From JACKHA01 sp041401985 (GTDB lineage: Bacteria; Planctomycetota; Phycisphaerae; Phycisphaerales; UBA1924): 64,000 nt of DNA. Where the stretch lies: assembly GCA_041401985.1 (NCBI GenBank), contig JAWKTE010000019.1, positions 11,040 through 75,039 on the forward strand, in the 5' to 3' direction. A program made the position numbers and the translations under genes. Below, piece after piece: positions 43,709-52,531 of the stretch (position 1 is the stretch's first letter; the number at the start of each line of letters is the position of its first letter). The notes beneath the pieces were generated by a model. It was given only the letters and a program-made list of their open reading frames with translations, searched no databases and was not told the DNA's origin.

Positions 43709-44698
43709 TCACATCGACCCGACGTACGCCCCGGCCGCCTCGCGGAACCCCGCCGGCTCCAGCCCCAGGAACGCCGCGGCCTTGTCCATCGAGCACACCG
43801 AGTCGCGCGTGGCGTTGGTGGCCATGCCCTCGTCGAACGGCAGGGCGTCGCGCAGGCCGACGACCTTGGCTGCGCGGGCCTTCATGGCCGCGATCGGCCC
43901 GGGCAGGCCGAGCGTCTTGAGTTCTTTCTTGCCGTTGGTCACGTTGTCGCGCACGAACGCGAGCAGTTCGGGCCAGGTCAGCGACTCGGGCCCGCACAGG
44001 TGGATCACCTCGCCGCGGCACTCGGGACGCTCAAGGCTCCGGGCCACCGCCAGCGCAACATCATCGACCGAGATCGGCGCGACCACCGCGGACTCGAACT
44101 TCGGCACCGGGAACTTCAGCGGCTCGACGGGGCGGGCGAAGTAGGGCATGAACACAAACGGGGCCGCACGCCCGGTGGCCCAGCCCTTGGCCATCTGCAT
44201 GAACTCGCCGTCCGGGCCATGGATGAGGCTGGGGCGGAGGATGGTCCAGGCCAATCCTGAGTTTCGGACCAGCGTCTCGCCCTCGAACTTGCTCTTTGCG
44301 TACGCCGTGTCGGCCTCGTCGTGCACGCCCAGGGCCGAGACCTGGACGAAGTGGTTCACGCCCGCGTCCTGCGCGGCCCGCAGCAGGGCCTTGGTCACGC
44401 CGACATGGACGCGGGCGAACGTCTGTCCGCCCGGGGCCTCGCGGATGATGCCGATGGTGTTGACCATGGCGTCGGCCCGCTCGGCCCATTCGCGCAGGCC
44501 GTCGGGCCCGTCGTGCGGGGCCGGCTCGCCGCGATGGATGCTCAGGCGCTCGTGCTCGGGCAGAACCTTGCCGGCCTTGGACGGATCGCGCACGAGGGCC
44601 CGCACCGCGTGCCCGCGCTCCAGCAACGCGCGGACGACGTGACGCCCGACGAACCCGGTCGCCCCGGCCACGCACACGGTCAGTTGCGAATCGCCCAT
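43709..44698 (-). CDS. NAD(P)-binding atypical SDR (NDUFA9-like)
   Basis: A 329-residue Rossmann-fold protein: VCVAGATGFVGRHVVRALLE at the N-terminus, RALVRDPSKAG, NTIGIIRE, FVQVSALGVHDEADTAYAKSK, and LRPSLIHGPDGEF. It resembles the complex I subunit NDUFA9 and related nucleotide-sugar or quinone reductase-type proteins. GGAGG lies 5 bases before the ATG at 44698, a clear ribosome site. A repeat pair separates it from the amine oxidase gene. Substrate unknown. Confidence 0.85.
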   Translation of the reverse strand: MGDSQLTVCVAGATGFVGRHVVRALLERGHAVRALVRDPSKAGKVLPEHERLSIHRGEPAPHDGPDGLREWAERADAMVNTIGIIREAPGGQTFARVHVGVTKALLRAAQDAGVNHFVQVSALGVHDEADTAYAKSKFEGETLVRNSGLAWTILRPSLIHGPDGEFMQMAKGWATGRAAPFVFMPYFARPVEPLKFPVPKFESAVVAPISVDDVALAVARSLERPECRGEVIHLCGPESLTWPELLAFVRDNVTNGKKELKTLGLPGPIAAMKARAAKVVGLRDALPFDEGMATNATRDSVCSMDKAAAFLGLEPAGFREAAGAYVGSM

Positions 44699-44770
44699 GT
44701 CGTCCTCCGATGCAGGGAGAGGAGGGTAGGGGTGCTGGCGCTGCCGACTGGCGCGAGTGGGTCCGCGGAA

Positions 44771-44961
44771 GAGGGGGTCGGGCTTTCCAGCCCGACCGGC
44801 ATCGGGTGGGGGGCGGCGGACTGTTGCGGTCTTCTCGCCGGAATCTCAATGACCGATGGCGGACGTGCCGCTGCACCGACGCCAACCCGCGACCGGGCAG
44901 GGCTGGAAAGCCCTGCCCTCTCGTCATTGTTCTGGCGACACTGGAAAGCCCTGCCCCCTCG
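44771..44961. repeat. REPIN-like inverted palindromes (family D), three arms
   Basis: Arm 1 (44778-44795) is TCGGGCT-TTCC-AGCCCGA with GAGGGGG outside; arm 2 (44897-44916) is GCAGGGCT-GGAA-AGCCCTGC; a half arm (CTGGAAAGCCCTGCCCCCTC) follows at 44941. Extra outer copies like this resemble the third arm of the element inside the aldehyde dehydrogenase gene. Confidence 0.85.
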
Positions 44962-44975
44962 CTCAGCGAGGTGGG

Positions 44976-46536
44976 CTACACCCCCGCCGCCATCCGCTCC
45001 GGCATCGCCACCGATCCATCCCCCAACGCCATCCGCTGGGCCAGCAGCACGCCGGACCGCAGCGCGCCCTCCATGTACCCCACGAACGCCGGGCAGGTGT
45101 GCTCGCCGCAGAACCGCAGGCGGTGGATCCCCTCGTGCAGGATTGGGCCGGTCCGGGTCAGTTGGCCCGGGGCAGGGAACGAGTACCCGCCGCGGCACCA
45201 CTCGTCGCCGGGCCAGTCCATGAACCGGCGCGGCCCGCCGCGGGCCTCGGTGAGCAGGTTCGCCTCGTAGCCCGGATAGATCGATTCGAGTTCGCGGGTC
45301 ACCCGCGCGTCGACCTCCTGCCTCGTGCCCTCGCGGAGCCACTGGGCCGCGCTCCCGCCGCTGAACACATGCAGCGAGGCGTTGGCACCGCCCTGGTTAT
45401 CGGTCCCGTTCCAGGTCATGGCGACCGGGCCGTCGGTCAGGCTGTCCGGGGCCAGGCCCAGGTCGCGCCAGTAGCGGCTCTTGACCGCCGAGAGGTACTT
45501 GAGGGCCGTGCCCATCTGGGGGGCCAGGCGGTCCGGCAGCAGGGGCACGAAGAAGATCCGAGTCCACACGCTGGGCGGCACCGCCAGCACGACATAGTCC
45601 GCGGCCCGCACCCGCCCGTCGGCCAGCGTCACCTTCGCCACGCTCTCGTACTCGATCGACGCCACCGGCGTGCCCCGCAGCACGCGGTAGCCCTGGATCC
45701 GGTCGAGCAGTTTGTCGGCCAGTTGCTGGTTCCCGCCGCGGCAGCGGTAGACCTCGCTGTCCTCCCAATACGCCTGCCCGCCCCCGCCGGCGACCTGGGC
45801 CAGCATGCCCAGCAGGCTCTGGTTCTCGACGGGCACCGCGTTGTCCGACGCCAGCACGACCCGCAGCACCTGCTTGGTCGCGTCGTCGGCGTCGAGGGCC
45901 CTCGATCCAGCCCGAGACGGTGTCCCGGTCCAGGTCCGTTGCGCGGGTGAGTTCCAGGGCTCCTCGGCGCTTGATCGGCACCGCGGCGTCGTTCATGGTC
46001 CGAAAGGGCCGCGTCCATCGCGTACCACAGACGCGCTCGGCCTCACGCTCGTCGAGCACATCCGCCCGTTCAGGCGGATCGGGAAGGCCAGTTCGTCCTC
46101 GGTCGTCACGTCCAGCATCCGCAGGCCGAACTGCTGGGCGTAGGCCTGCCAGGTGAAGTGGTTGGAGCCGATCAGTTCGCCGCCGCCTCGACGACCTTGC
46201 CGGGCACGAAGTCCTTGAACGACACCCGCCCGCCGATGCGGTCGCGGGCCTCGATCACCTCGACCTCGTAGCCGGGCGCTCGAGCAGTTCGTACGCGCGG
46301 CCAGCCCGGCGAACCCGGCCCCGACGGCGATCACGCTCTTGCCGTTGGGGCGACGGGCCGGGCGGCCAGCCACGTCCACATCCTAGCGGCGCTGCGGTCG
46401 ACACCCGCCCAGGCGGGTGGCGGCCAGGACCGCGGCAGGCCGGCCCCGCCGGGCCTTGAGGGGCCTCCCGGCGGGTCATGGTGCGGCGACGGTCGGCGAA
46501 GCGGTGGGCCGAACAGGCGTAGAGCGATCGCGACAT
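44976..46536 (-). CDS. Tat-exported flavin amine oxidase (several frame breaks)
   Basis: Pieces from three frames together make an FAD-dependent amine oxidase. A twin-arginine leader is visible (TMTRREAPQG, start ATG 46536). Next are the FAD motif (VIAVGAGFAGLAA), GELIGSNHFTWQAYAQQFG, and then TMNDAAVPI. The long intact C-terminal part has VVLASDNAVPVENQSLLGML, VYRCRGGNQQLADKLLDRI, YVVLAVPPSVW, and the FAD-contacting LRFCGEHTCPAFVGYMEGA. At least five frame corrections are needed between 45,870 and 46,480. This could be a dying gene, but the intact 298-codon C-terminal frame and the neighbouring broken atpG point to sequence error. Confidence 0.7.
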
Positions 46537-46602
46537 GCGCGGGACTGTACCAGAGGGGAGGAATCGAGGGCTGCGGTCGGCGATGCCGGGACCGAGGAGC
46601 TT

Positions 46603-46635
46603 CTGGGGTTGCGGGCGGAACGCCCGCAGCCCCAG
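46603..46635. repeat. Large hairpin upstream of atpG
   Basis: CTGGGGTTGCGGGC and GCCCGCAGCCCCAG pair over 14 bases with one G-T wobble around GGAAC. It lies 53 bases before the atpG start. It could regulate that gene or be another dispersed palindrome. Confidence 0.6.
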
Positions 46636-46688
46636 CAGATCAGGGCCGGCCACATCCCTCCCCCCCGCCCTCCTACCTCCCCCGCCCT

Positions 46689-47601
46689 ATGGCCAACACC
46701 CGCCAACTCAAGAAGCGCATCAAGGCCCGTCGCCAACATCCGGCGCATCACCAAGACGATGCAGATGATCGCGACGGCCCGGTTCGCCGCGGCCCAGCAG
46801 CGGTCCGTCGCCAGCCGCCCCTACACCGACGCCCTGTTCGGCCTCGTCCAGGAACTCGCCGGCGGCTCGGGCGATGTCACCCACCCGCTCATCACCGGGC
46901 CCTCCGGGGGCGTGAAGGCCGACGCCAAAGAACTGACCCTGATCCTGTCCTCCGATCGCGGCCTGTGCGGGCCGTACAACTCGAACGTTCTCCGCACCGC
47001 CCTGCGGTACTTCCGCCAGACCCCGGCCGCGATGGGCGGCGTGGTGGAACTGGTCGGCAAGAAGGGCGTGGCCTTCCTGCGGTTCAACAAGGTCACGGTC
47101 GCCCGCCAGCACACCCAGTTCGGTGACAAGCCCGCCTATGACGATGTTGACGCCCTGGCCCGCACCTACATCGAGCGGTTCATCGCGGGCGAGGTCTCGG
47201 CGGTCCGTGTCGTGTCCATGAAGTACATCTCCGCGGGCAAGCAGGTCCCGGAGGTCACGACGTTGCTGCCGTTCAAGCCCGAGGCGGCCCCGGCTGGTTC
47301 CGCGAAGGCGGCCGGCGCGGAAGGCGAGGCGACCAAGGCCGTCGCCCAGTACGAGTTCAGCCCCTCGCCCGAGGAACTGCTCGACACGCTGCTGCCCGCG
47401 GCGGTCAAGGCCGTGCTCTTCCAGGCCTTCAACGACGCGATCGTGTCCGAGCATGTGGCCCGGATGATCGCGATGAAGGCGGCGACGGACAACGCCGGCA
47501 AGATGGGCAAACTCATCAGCCGCCGCTACAACCGCGCCCGCCAGGCCCAGATCACGACGGAACTGACCGAGATCATCTCCGGGGCGGCGGCGCTGGGTTG
47601 A
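46689..47601 (+). CDS. atpG: ATP synthase F1 subunit gamma (one frame correction)
   Basis: The rotor shaft of the F1 ATPase. The N-terminus MANTRQLKKRIKA runs in one frame. One extra base near 46,728-46,733 shifts the rest, NIRRITKTMQMIATARFAAA, into the long frame that continues with LTLILSSDRGLCGPYNSNVL, YISAGKQVPEVTTLLPF and the C-terminal helix AMKAATDNAGKMGKLISRRY and RARQAQITTELTEIISGA. About 303 residues after correction, a normal length. No other atp genes are next to it: an amine oxidase lies upstream and a membrane protein downstream, so the gene stands outside the usual atp operon. Either a separate complete operon exists elsewhere or the cluster is split. Confidence 0.9.
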
Positions 47602-47627
47602 TGTTCCCGAGAACGCTCGGTGTGGCG

Positions 47628-47649
47628 TGCTTGTGGCTCCGCACAAGCA
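47628..47649. repeat. Palindrome (family G)
   Basis: TGCTTGTG and CACAAGCA pair around GCTCCG, 27 bases after the atpG stop. A related palindrome is at 48411-48434, so the next gene is flanked by the pair. Confidence 0.55.
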
Positions 47650-47707
47650 TGCTCGGTGCTTCGTTGGCCTCTGGGCACACGAGCCGTGCCACCGGTACGC
47701 TCCGCTG

Positions 47708-48340
47708 ATGTCCCCCCGCCTCCGCTTCGGGCTTTGGGTCGCGGCGGTGGCCGGGTGCGGCCTCTCGCCCGTGCTGTTCCGCCTTGTCGCCCCGTGGGCG
47801 GGCGCGGCATGGCAGTGCCTGTGCCTCGGCGGGATCCTGGCGCTGTACGCGACGACGCCGGTGGACGCGATCAAACTGCCCGCGTGGCTGAGCCGCGCGA
47901 TCATCGTGGGCGGGATGGTGCTGTGGCCTTGGCTGTGCTATGGGCGGGTGACGCCTGCGCTGCTGATCCCGGCGCTTGTCGCGGCTTTGTTCGACCATGT
48001 GCCGCTGACGATGACGCGGAAGGGCGCGCCGAAGCCGGGGGTGCACATCGAGGCGCGCTGGTCCTGGAAGCCGGGTGTGCTGGCAGACTGGGCGACGGCC
48101 ACCATGCTGTGGTCGCCCATGATGTGGTTCATGCTCGCAGGTTCGAGAGCGCAGCACGAGGAGATGAGGTGGGCATTCGGCGGCTCGCTTCTCGCGTTGC
48201 TCTGGATGTTCGTGCTGCAGCTCCCGAGCGAACGGTCCAAGCATTGGCCGCGAGCGACACCACGTGTCGGCATCCCGGTGGTGTTCTTCCTCTTCCACGC
48301 GTATGCCGCCATCGCGTACGCAATCGACCCAGGCTTGTGA
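47708..48340 (+). CDS. Hypothetical multi-pass membrane protein
   Basis: A 210-residue protein with about six hydrophobic helices: GLWVAAVAGCGLSPVLFRL, WQCLCLGGILALYA, AIIVGGMVLWPWL, LLIPALVAALFDHV, MLWSPMMWFMLA, and GIPVVFFLFHAYAAIAYAI at the end. No family is recognised and no catalytic motif is seen. ATG at 47708 gives a basic start (MSPRLRFG) right before the first helix. It is flanked by two related palindromes and convergent with the UDP-sugar dehydrogenase gene. Confidence 0.65.
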   Translation: MSPRLRFGLWVAAVAGCGLSPVLFRLVAPWAGAAWQCLCLGGILALYATTPVDAIKLPAWLSRAIIVGGMVLWPWLCYGRVTPALLIPALVAALFDHVPLTMTRKGAPKPGVHIEARWSWKPGVLADWATATMLWSPMMWFMLAGSRAQHEEMRWAFGGSLLALLWMFVLQLPSERSKHWPRATPRVGIPVVFFLFHAYAAIAYAIDPGL

Positions 48341-48410
48341 CGGCACCTCTGGCAGTCTCCCGGCTCGGTACGCGCGGACGTACCGCATCGCGGGACACGG
48401 GCGATCCACC

Positions 48411-48434
48411 ATGCTTGCTCAGAGCAACAAGCAT
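48411..48434. repeat. Palindrome (family G)
   Basis: ATGC and GCAT close a structure whose inside is TTGCTC-A-GAGCAA; ATGCTTG and CAAGCAT are complementary. It lies between two convergent genes and matches the general plan of the copy at 47628. Confidence 0.5.
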
Positions 48435-48470
48435 GCCACACTTCGATTGGCGCGGGCTGCTTCGCCCCGC

Positions 48471-49786
48471 TCACGCCATCACGATATGGTCCCGCCGCTC
48501 GAAGCCCTTCATCGCGTTGCGGGTGTCCACGATCAGTTTGGCGTGCTTGCCGATCAGCGCGTAGTCGTAGTCGCTGTGGTTGGTCGCGATCACCACCGCG
48601 TCGTACGACGCGAGCATCTCCGGGCTCAGGTCCTTCGAGCGCAGTTTCAGGTCGTGGCGGCGGACCTTGGGCGTCTCGGGGATGTGCGGGTCGTTGTAGT
48701 CCACCTCGGCCCCGAGGTCCTTGAACTTCTCGATGAGTTCGAACGACGGGCTCTCGCGCAGGTCGTCGATGTCGGGCTTGTAGGCCACGCCCAGAACGAG
48801 CACCTTGCTGGTGCCGATCGCCTTGCCGTGCTTGTTCAGCGCGAGCATGAGGCGGTGCACGACGTACTCGGGCATGCCGCGGTTGATCTCGCCGGCCAGC
48901 TCGATGAACTTGGTCGCGTGCCCAACCTCGCGGGCCTTCCACGTCAGGTAGAACGGGTCGATCGGGATGCAGTGCCCGCCCAGGCCCGGCCCGGGGTAGA
49001 AGGCCATGAACCCGAACGGCTTGGTCTTGGCCGCCTCGACCACCTCCCAGATGTCGATGTCCATCGCCGTCAGGACGACCTTCATCTCGTTGACCAGCGC
49101 GATGTTGATGGCCCGGAAGATGTTCTCGAGCAGTTTGGCGGCTCTCGGCCACCTCCGCCGACGACACCAGCACCACGCTCTTGATCGCGTGCTGGCGCGC
49201 ATCTCATGGCTGATCTGGCCCGACTCCTGGTCGATGCCGCCGACGAGTTTCGGGATGGTCACCAGGTGTCGAAGTCCTTGCGCTTCGGGTCCTCGCGGCT
49301 CCGGGCTGAAGGCCAGGAAGAAGTCCTTGCCACCGCCCGGGAGCCGCTCTTCTCGAGCACCGGCAGCATGTCGTCGCGCGTCGTGCGCGGGTAGGTCGTC
49401 GACTCGAGCACCACGATCTGGCCGAGCGCAGCGGTCTTGGCCACGTCTGGAATTCGTCCGCATGACGTAGGACATGTCCGGCTCGGTGCGGCCCGAGCGG
49501 CGATGGGCGCCGCCAGGATCACCGCGTCGGCCTCGCCCAGGCGCCCCATGTTGGCCGTCGCCTCGAACCGCCCGCTCTTGGCCATGTCGGCGACGAAGTC
49601 CTTGCCCAGATGCTTGAGGGATAGTTCCGCCCTCCTTCAGGGCCACGATCTTCGGCGTCCACGTCGAAGCCCATGACCTTGAAACCGGCCTGGTGGAAGG
49701 CCCGGGCCAGCAGCAGGCCGACGTAGCCCAACCCCACGACCCCGACGACGGCGGACTTGTCGGCGACTTTCTGGCCGAAGCGACAT
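48471..49786 (-). CDS. UDP-sugar 6-dehydrogenase, WbpA/TuaD-like (several frame breaks)
   Basis: NAD-dependent oxidation of UDP-N-acetylglucosamine or UDP-glucose to the uronate. The corrected protein has the NAD motif VVGVVGLGYVGLLLARAF, KVMGFDVDA, HLGKDFVADMAKSGRF-like text, LGEADAVILAAPIAAR, VLESTTYPRTTRDDMLPV, and FLAFSPE. The intact C-terminal part has MDIDIWEVVEAAKTKPFGF, YPGPGLGGHCIPIDPFYLTW with the active-site cysteine, and VLVLGVAYKPDIDDLRESP. At least five single-base corrections (mostly extra bases) are needed between 49,140 and 49,780. It could supply uronates to the epimerase at 14.2 kb. A start at ATG 49786 followed by an early frame break is the best fit. Confidence 0.78.
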
Positions 49787-49955
49787 AAGCGGCTCTCCAG
49801 AAAGGGATTTGCGGCAGTCGCCCAGACCCACTTACGCCCAGAAAGGCCCGCGGCGGGCGAACTGTATCGACCGAAGCCGGCGGGTTCGGTTGGGGGCGGC
49901 AAGCCGGGCGAAAGCGGCAACCGGCAGTGGATGATCCGCGGACCTCAAAGGGGGT

Positions 49956-50442
49956 ATGCCGATGGAAGCCACGACCGCACTCGACATCCGCGTGGCTCAG
50001 GTGTGCGTCGTTGCGATCCTGCTCTCGCGCTTGCCGTGGGTGGTCGTGCTGGGCCGACGCCTCCGCGCCGCTTTGCGGCTTGCTCGCCCTGCCGCTGCTG
50101 GTTGTCTGCTGCACGGTTCTGGCGTGGCTAGTTGTCGAGACCACGCACATGCACAGTTGGGCGTTTCAAGCCGAACCCGGCGCTGAGCCGGTGCCCGCGG
50201 AAGCGACACTCGTCAGGCCGCCCACGGTGGAAGTTCCACAAGGGCGAGCCCGTTGTGATCAGCTGTACTCCTCACCACGCGGCGCTGTGAGGATCATCGA
50301 GCGGTACTTCAGTTCGCCGCTCTGGTTCGTCGGGGCGACGCGGCTCATCGGCCCCGTGGCGGGTGTTGCCCTGACGCTGCTGTTCATCGCCGTGCCCCGG
50401 CGTCGCCCGAAGAAGGCCGCCAATCCGGCTCCCGCCGCCTGA
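49956..50442 (+). CDS. Hypothetical membrane protein (one frame correction)
   Basis: A small protein with two or three helices. It opens MPMEATTALDIRVAQVCVVA, then IRVAQVCVVAILLSRLPWVV; after a break near 50,065 the second helix is LLALPLLVVCCTVLAWLVV in another frame. The C-terminal half has VRIIERYFSSPLWFVGATRL and a last helix (GPVAGVALTLLFIAVP) with basic end RRRPKK. No family is recognised. It ends next to the CPBP gene stop. The start at 49956 is the first ATG in the helical frame. Confidence 0.5.
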
Positions 50443-51553
50443 CTACGGCAGCAGCATTGCCACCGACGGCTCAACAACGTCGCCCCCGCCGCCGTGGCTG
50501 GCCCACAGCAGCCCCGTTCAGGGCGTTGAACGCCGCATGCATCAGGATCGGCACCCCGACGCGCTGCGTCCGCTCGTAGGCGATCCCCATCGCCAGGCCC
50601 AGCACAAAGATCGGGACGATCGCGACCCACGGCACGCCGCCGCCGTCGCCCGCCCGGTGTACCAGCGCGAAGATCACGGCCGTGATGAGCACGCCCGGCC
50701 ACACGCCGCCGATCACCCGGATGATCGCCGACTGGATGAACACGCGGTACACCAGTTCCTCGACGATCGGGGCCCCCAGGACCACCGAGGCGATCACCAC
50801 CCAGCGCCACGGGTCGTTGGGCGATTCGACGATCTGGGCCAGCAGCGGGTGGGCGACCTGCGGCGTGTCGCCTCCGATCGCGTGCTCGGCCCACACCGCC
50901 AGGATGCTCGACGCCTCGACGATGGGCCAGACGAGCACGAACGCCCACAGCCCGATCCACACGTCCCCAGCCCGGATCTTCAGCCCGGCGTCGGGGGCCG
51001 AGCGGGCCAGCAGGTGCAGCATGCCAAGGCCGACCGCGATGCCGACCGCGTAGCCGACCAGAGCCATCACGCCCTGACGCTGGAGCGTCTGCCCCGCGGC
51101 CCCGTTCTGCACCCACGACATCTGGGCGATCAACTGGGCCCCGGTCTGCCAGGCCAGGTAGACCATCATGGCCGCGAACAGCCACATGAACGCCGGGTGG
51201 ACCTCAATCTTCCGCGGTCCGATCTTCTTGAACCCCGACTTGCGGATTGTGCCGTTGATGAACAGCAGGGCCAGAATGGCCCCGGCGATCACCAGGACCA
51301 CCGCGGCCCGGTTGGCCATGATGAAGGCCCCGGCGTCCTCGACGCGGGCGTTGCGGATCTCATCGACGGGGATGTCGGGCAGGCGGATGCTCGTTCCGCC
51401 GCCGGAGCCGCCCGAACTGGTCGCGGCCCCACCGTTCGCCCCACCCGGCGCCCCGCCCGCCGTCCCATCCTGGGCATGGCAGACCGGCGAGCCGATGACG
51501 AGAACAATGGCGGCGATGATCCCCGCGACGCTCCGCGAGATCCTGGACCACAA
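50443..51553 (-). CDS. CPBP-family intramembrane metalloprotease (CAAX-like; one frame break near the end)
   Basis: A multi-pass membrane protein with a signal-peptide-like start (SVAGIIAAIVLVIGSPVCHA), a Gly/Ser linker (GGAATSSGGSGGGTS), about eight helices, and the family's catalytic glutamates and arginine in PIVEELVYRVF. A later histidine is in FALVHRAGDG and another in MHAAFNALNG. In the reported frame the protein ends soon after ALNGAAVG. Adding one base near 50,515 restores LLWASHGGGGDVVEP, which continues to a stop at 50443. CPBP proteases process prenylated proteins or act in bacteriocin immunity; the target here is unknown. The best start, TTG at 51553, lies inside the divergent trpC gene. 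Confidence 0.75.
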
Positions 51554-52343
51554 GCACCGCGAGGTCGAGCGGTCCAAGGGCGAGGTCTCCGTTTCGGAAA
51601 TGGAGGCGATGGTCGCGCAGGCCGACCCCCCGCGGAACTTCTTCGCCGCGGTCACGAGGCACCCGGATGCGCGCCACATGTCGATCATCGCGGAGGTCAA
51701 ACGCAGGAGCCCGTCGGCCGGGCTGATCCGGGAGGCCTACGACGGCCCCGGCTTCGCGCCCGAGAACATCGCCCGCCAGTACGCGCTGGCCGGCGCATCG
51801 GCCATTTCCTGTCTGACCGACGAGAACTTCTTCGGCGGTCACGTGTCCTATATCCAGCGGATTCGCGACGCGGTGGCCCTGCCGGTCTTGCGCAAGGACT
51901 TCATCGTGGACCCGTGGCAGATCTGGGAGTCCCGGGCCGCCGGCGCCGATGCGATCCTGCTCATCGCCGAGTGCCTGACCGAGAGCCAGATCTCCGACAT
52001 GCTCATTCTTGCGCAGCGCCTGGGCATGACCACCCTGCTGGAGTGCCACGACACCGAGAATCTTCTGCGCGTCCGCCCCTACGTCGGGTTCCCCCATCCG
52101 GGGTACTGCCTTCTCGGGATCAACAACCGTGACCTGGCGACCATGAAAGTGGACCTGAACCACACGCTCCGCCACGTTGGGATGGTCGACGATGTGGGCG
52201 TGCTGGTGGCCGAGTCGGGGATCAAGGCGCCCGCGGACCTGGCCCGACTGCGATCGGCGGGCGTTCGGGCGGCCTTGGTCGGCGAGTCGCTGATGCGGGC
52301 CGAGGACCCGGGGGCGGCCCTGCGGGCGCTGCTGGGGCGGTAG
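51516..52343 (+). CDS. trpC: Indole-3-glycerol-phosphate synthase
   Basis: Fourth committed step of tryptophan synthesis, closing the indole ring. About 275 residues forming a TIM barrel, with all strands recognisable: IIAEVKRRSPSAGLI with the catalytic lysine, AISCLTDENFFGG, LPVLRKDFIVDPWQI, ADAILLIAECL, TTLLECHD, LLGINNRDLATM, VLVAESGI and AALVGESLM. No other trp genes are near, so the gene stands outside a trp operon. Starts at 51507 and 51516 are both possible; neither has a clear ribosome site. The 5' end overlaps the divergent CPBP gene by about 38 bases if that gene's start is right. Confidence 0.93.
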   Translation: MIPATLREILDHKHREVERSKGEVSVSEMEAMVAQADPPRNFFAAVTRHPDARHMSIIAEVKRRSPSAGLIREAYDGPGFAPENIARQYALAGASAISCLTDENFFGGHVSYIQRIRDAVALPVLRKDFIVDPWQIWESRAAGADAILLIAECLTESQISDMLILAQRLGMTTLLECHDTENLLRVRPYVGFPHPGYCLLGINNRDLATMKVDLNHTLRHVGMVDDVGVLVAESGIKAPADLARLRSAGVRAALVGESLMRAEDPGAALRALLGR

Positions 52344-52392
52344 GGGGAGCCGCTCGCACCGACGCCAATGCGTCCAGGCGAGAAACCGGAAC

Positions 52393-52420
52393 GAGGGGGC
52401 GGGGCTTTCCAGCCCCGCCA
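52393..52420. repeat. Single family D palindrome
   Basis: GCGGGGCT-TTCC-AGCCCCGC with GAGGG outside, in the gap after trpC. No inverted partner is seen within 150 bases, so this is a solo arm. Confidence 0.8.
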
Positions 52421-52531
52421 GCAGCGGCGGCCCGCCTCCAATGAACGGGTCGCCAGCGTCGTCACTCGCAGCCCGCAACTTCAGGATCGACTCGCCCAAA
52501 GCACCGCTGCCCCGCCTCTCGTTTCTCCCTT

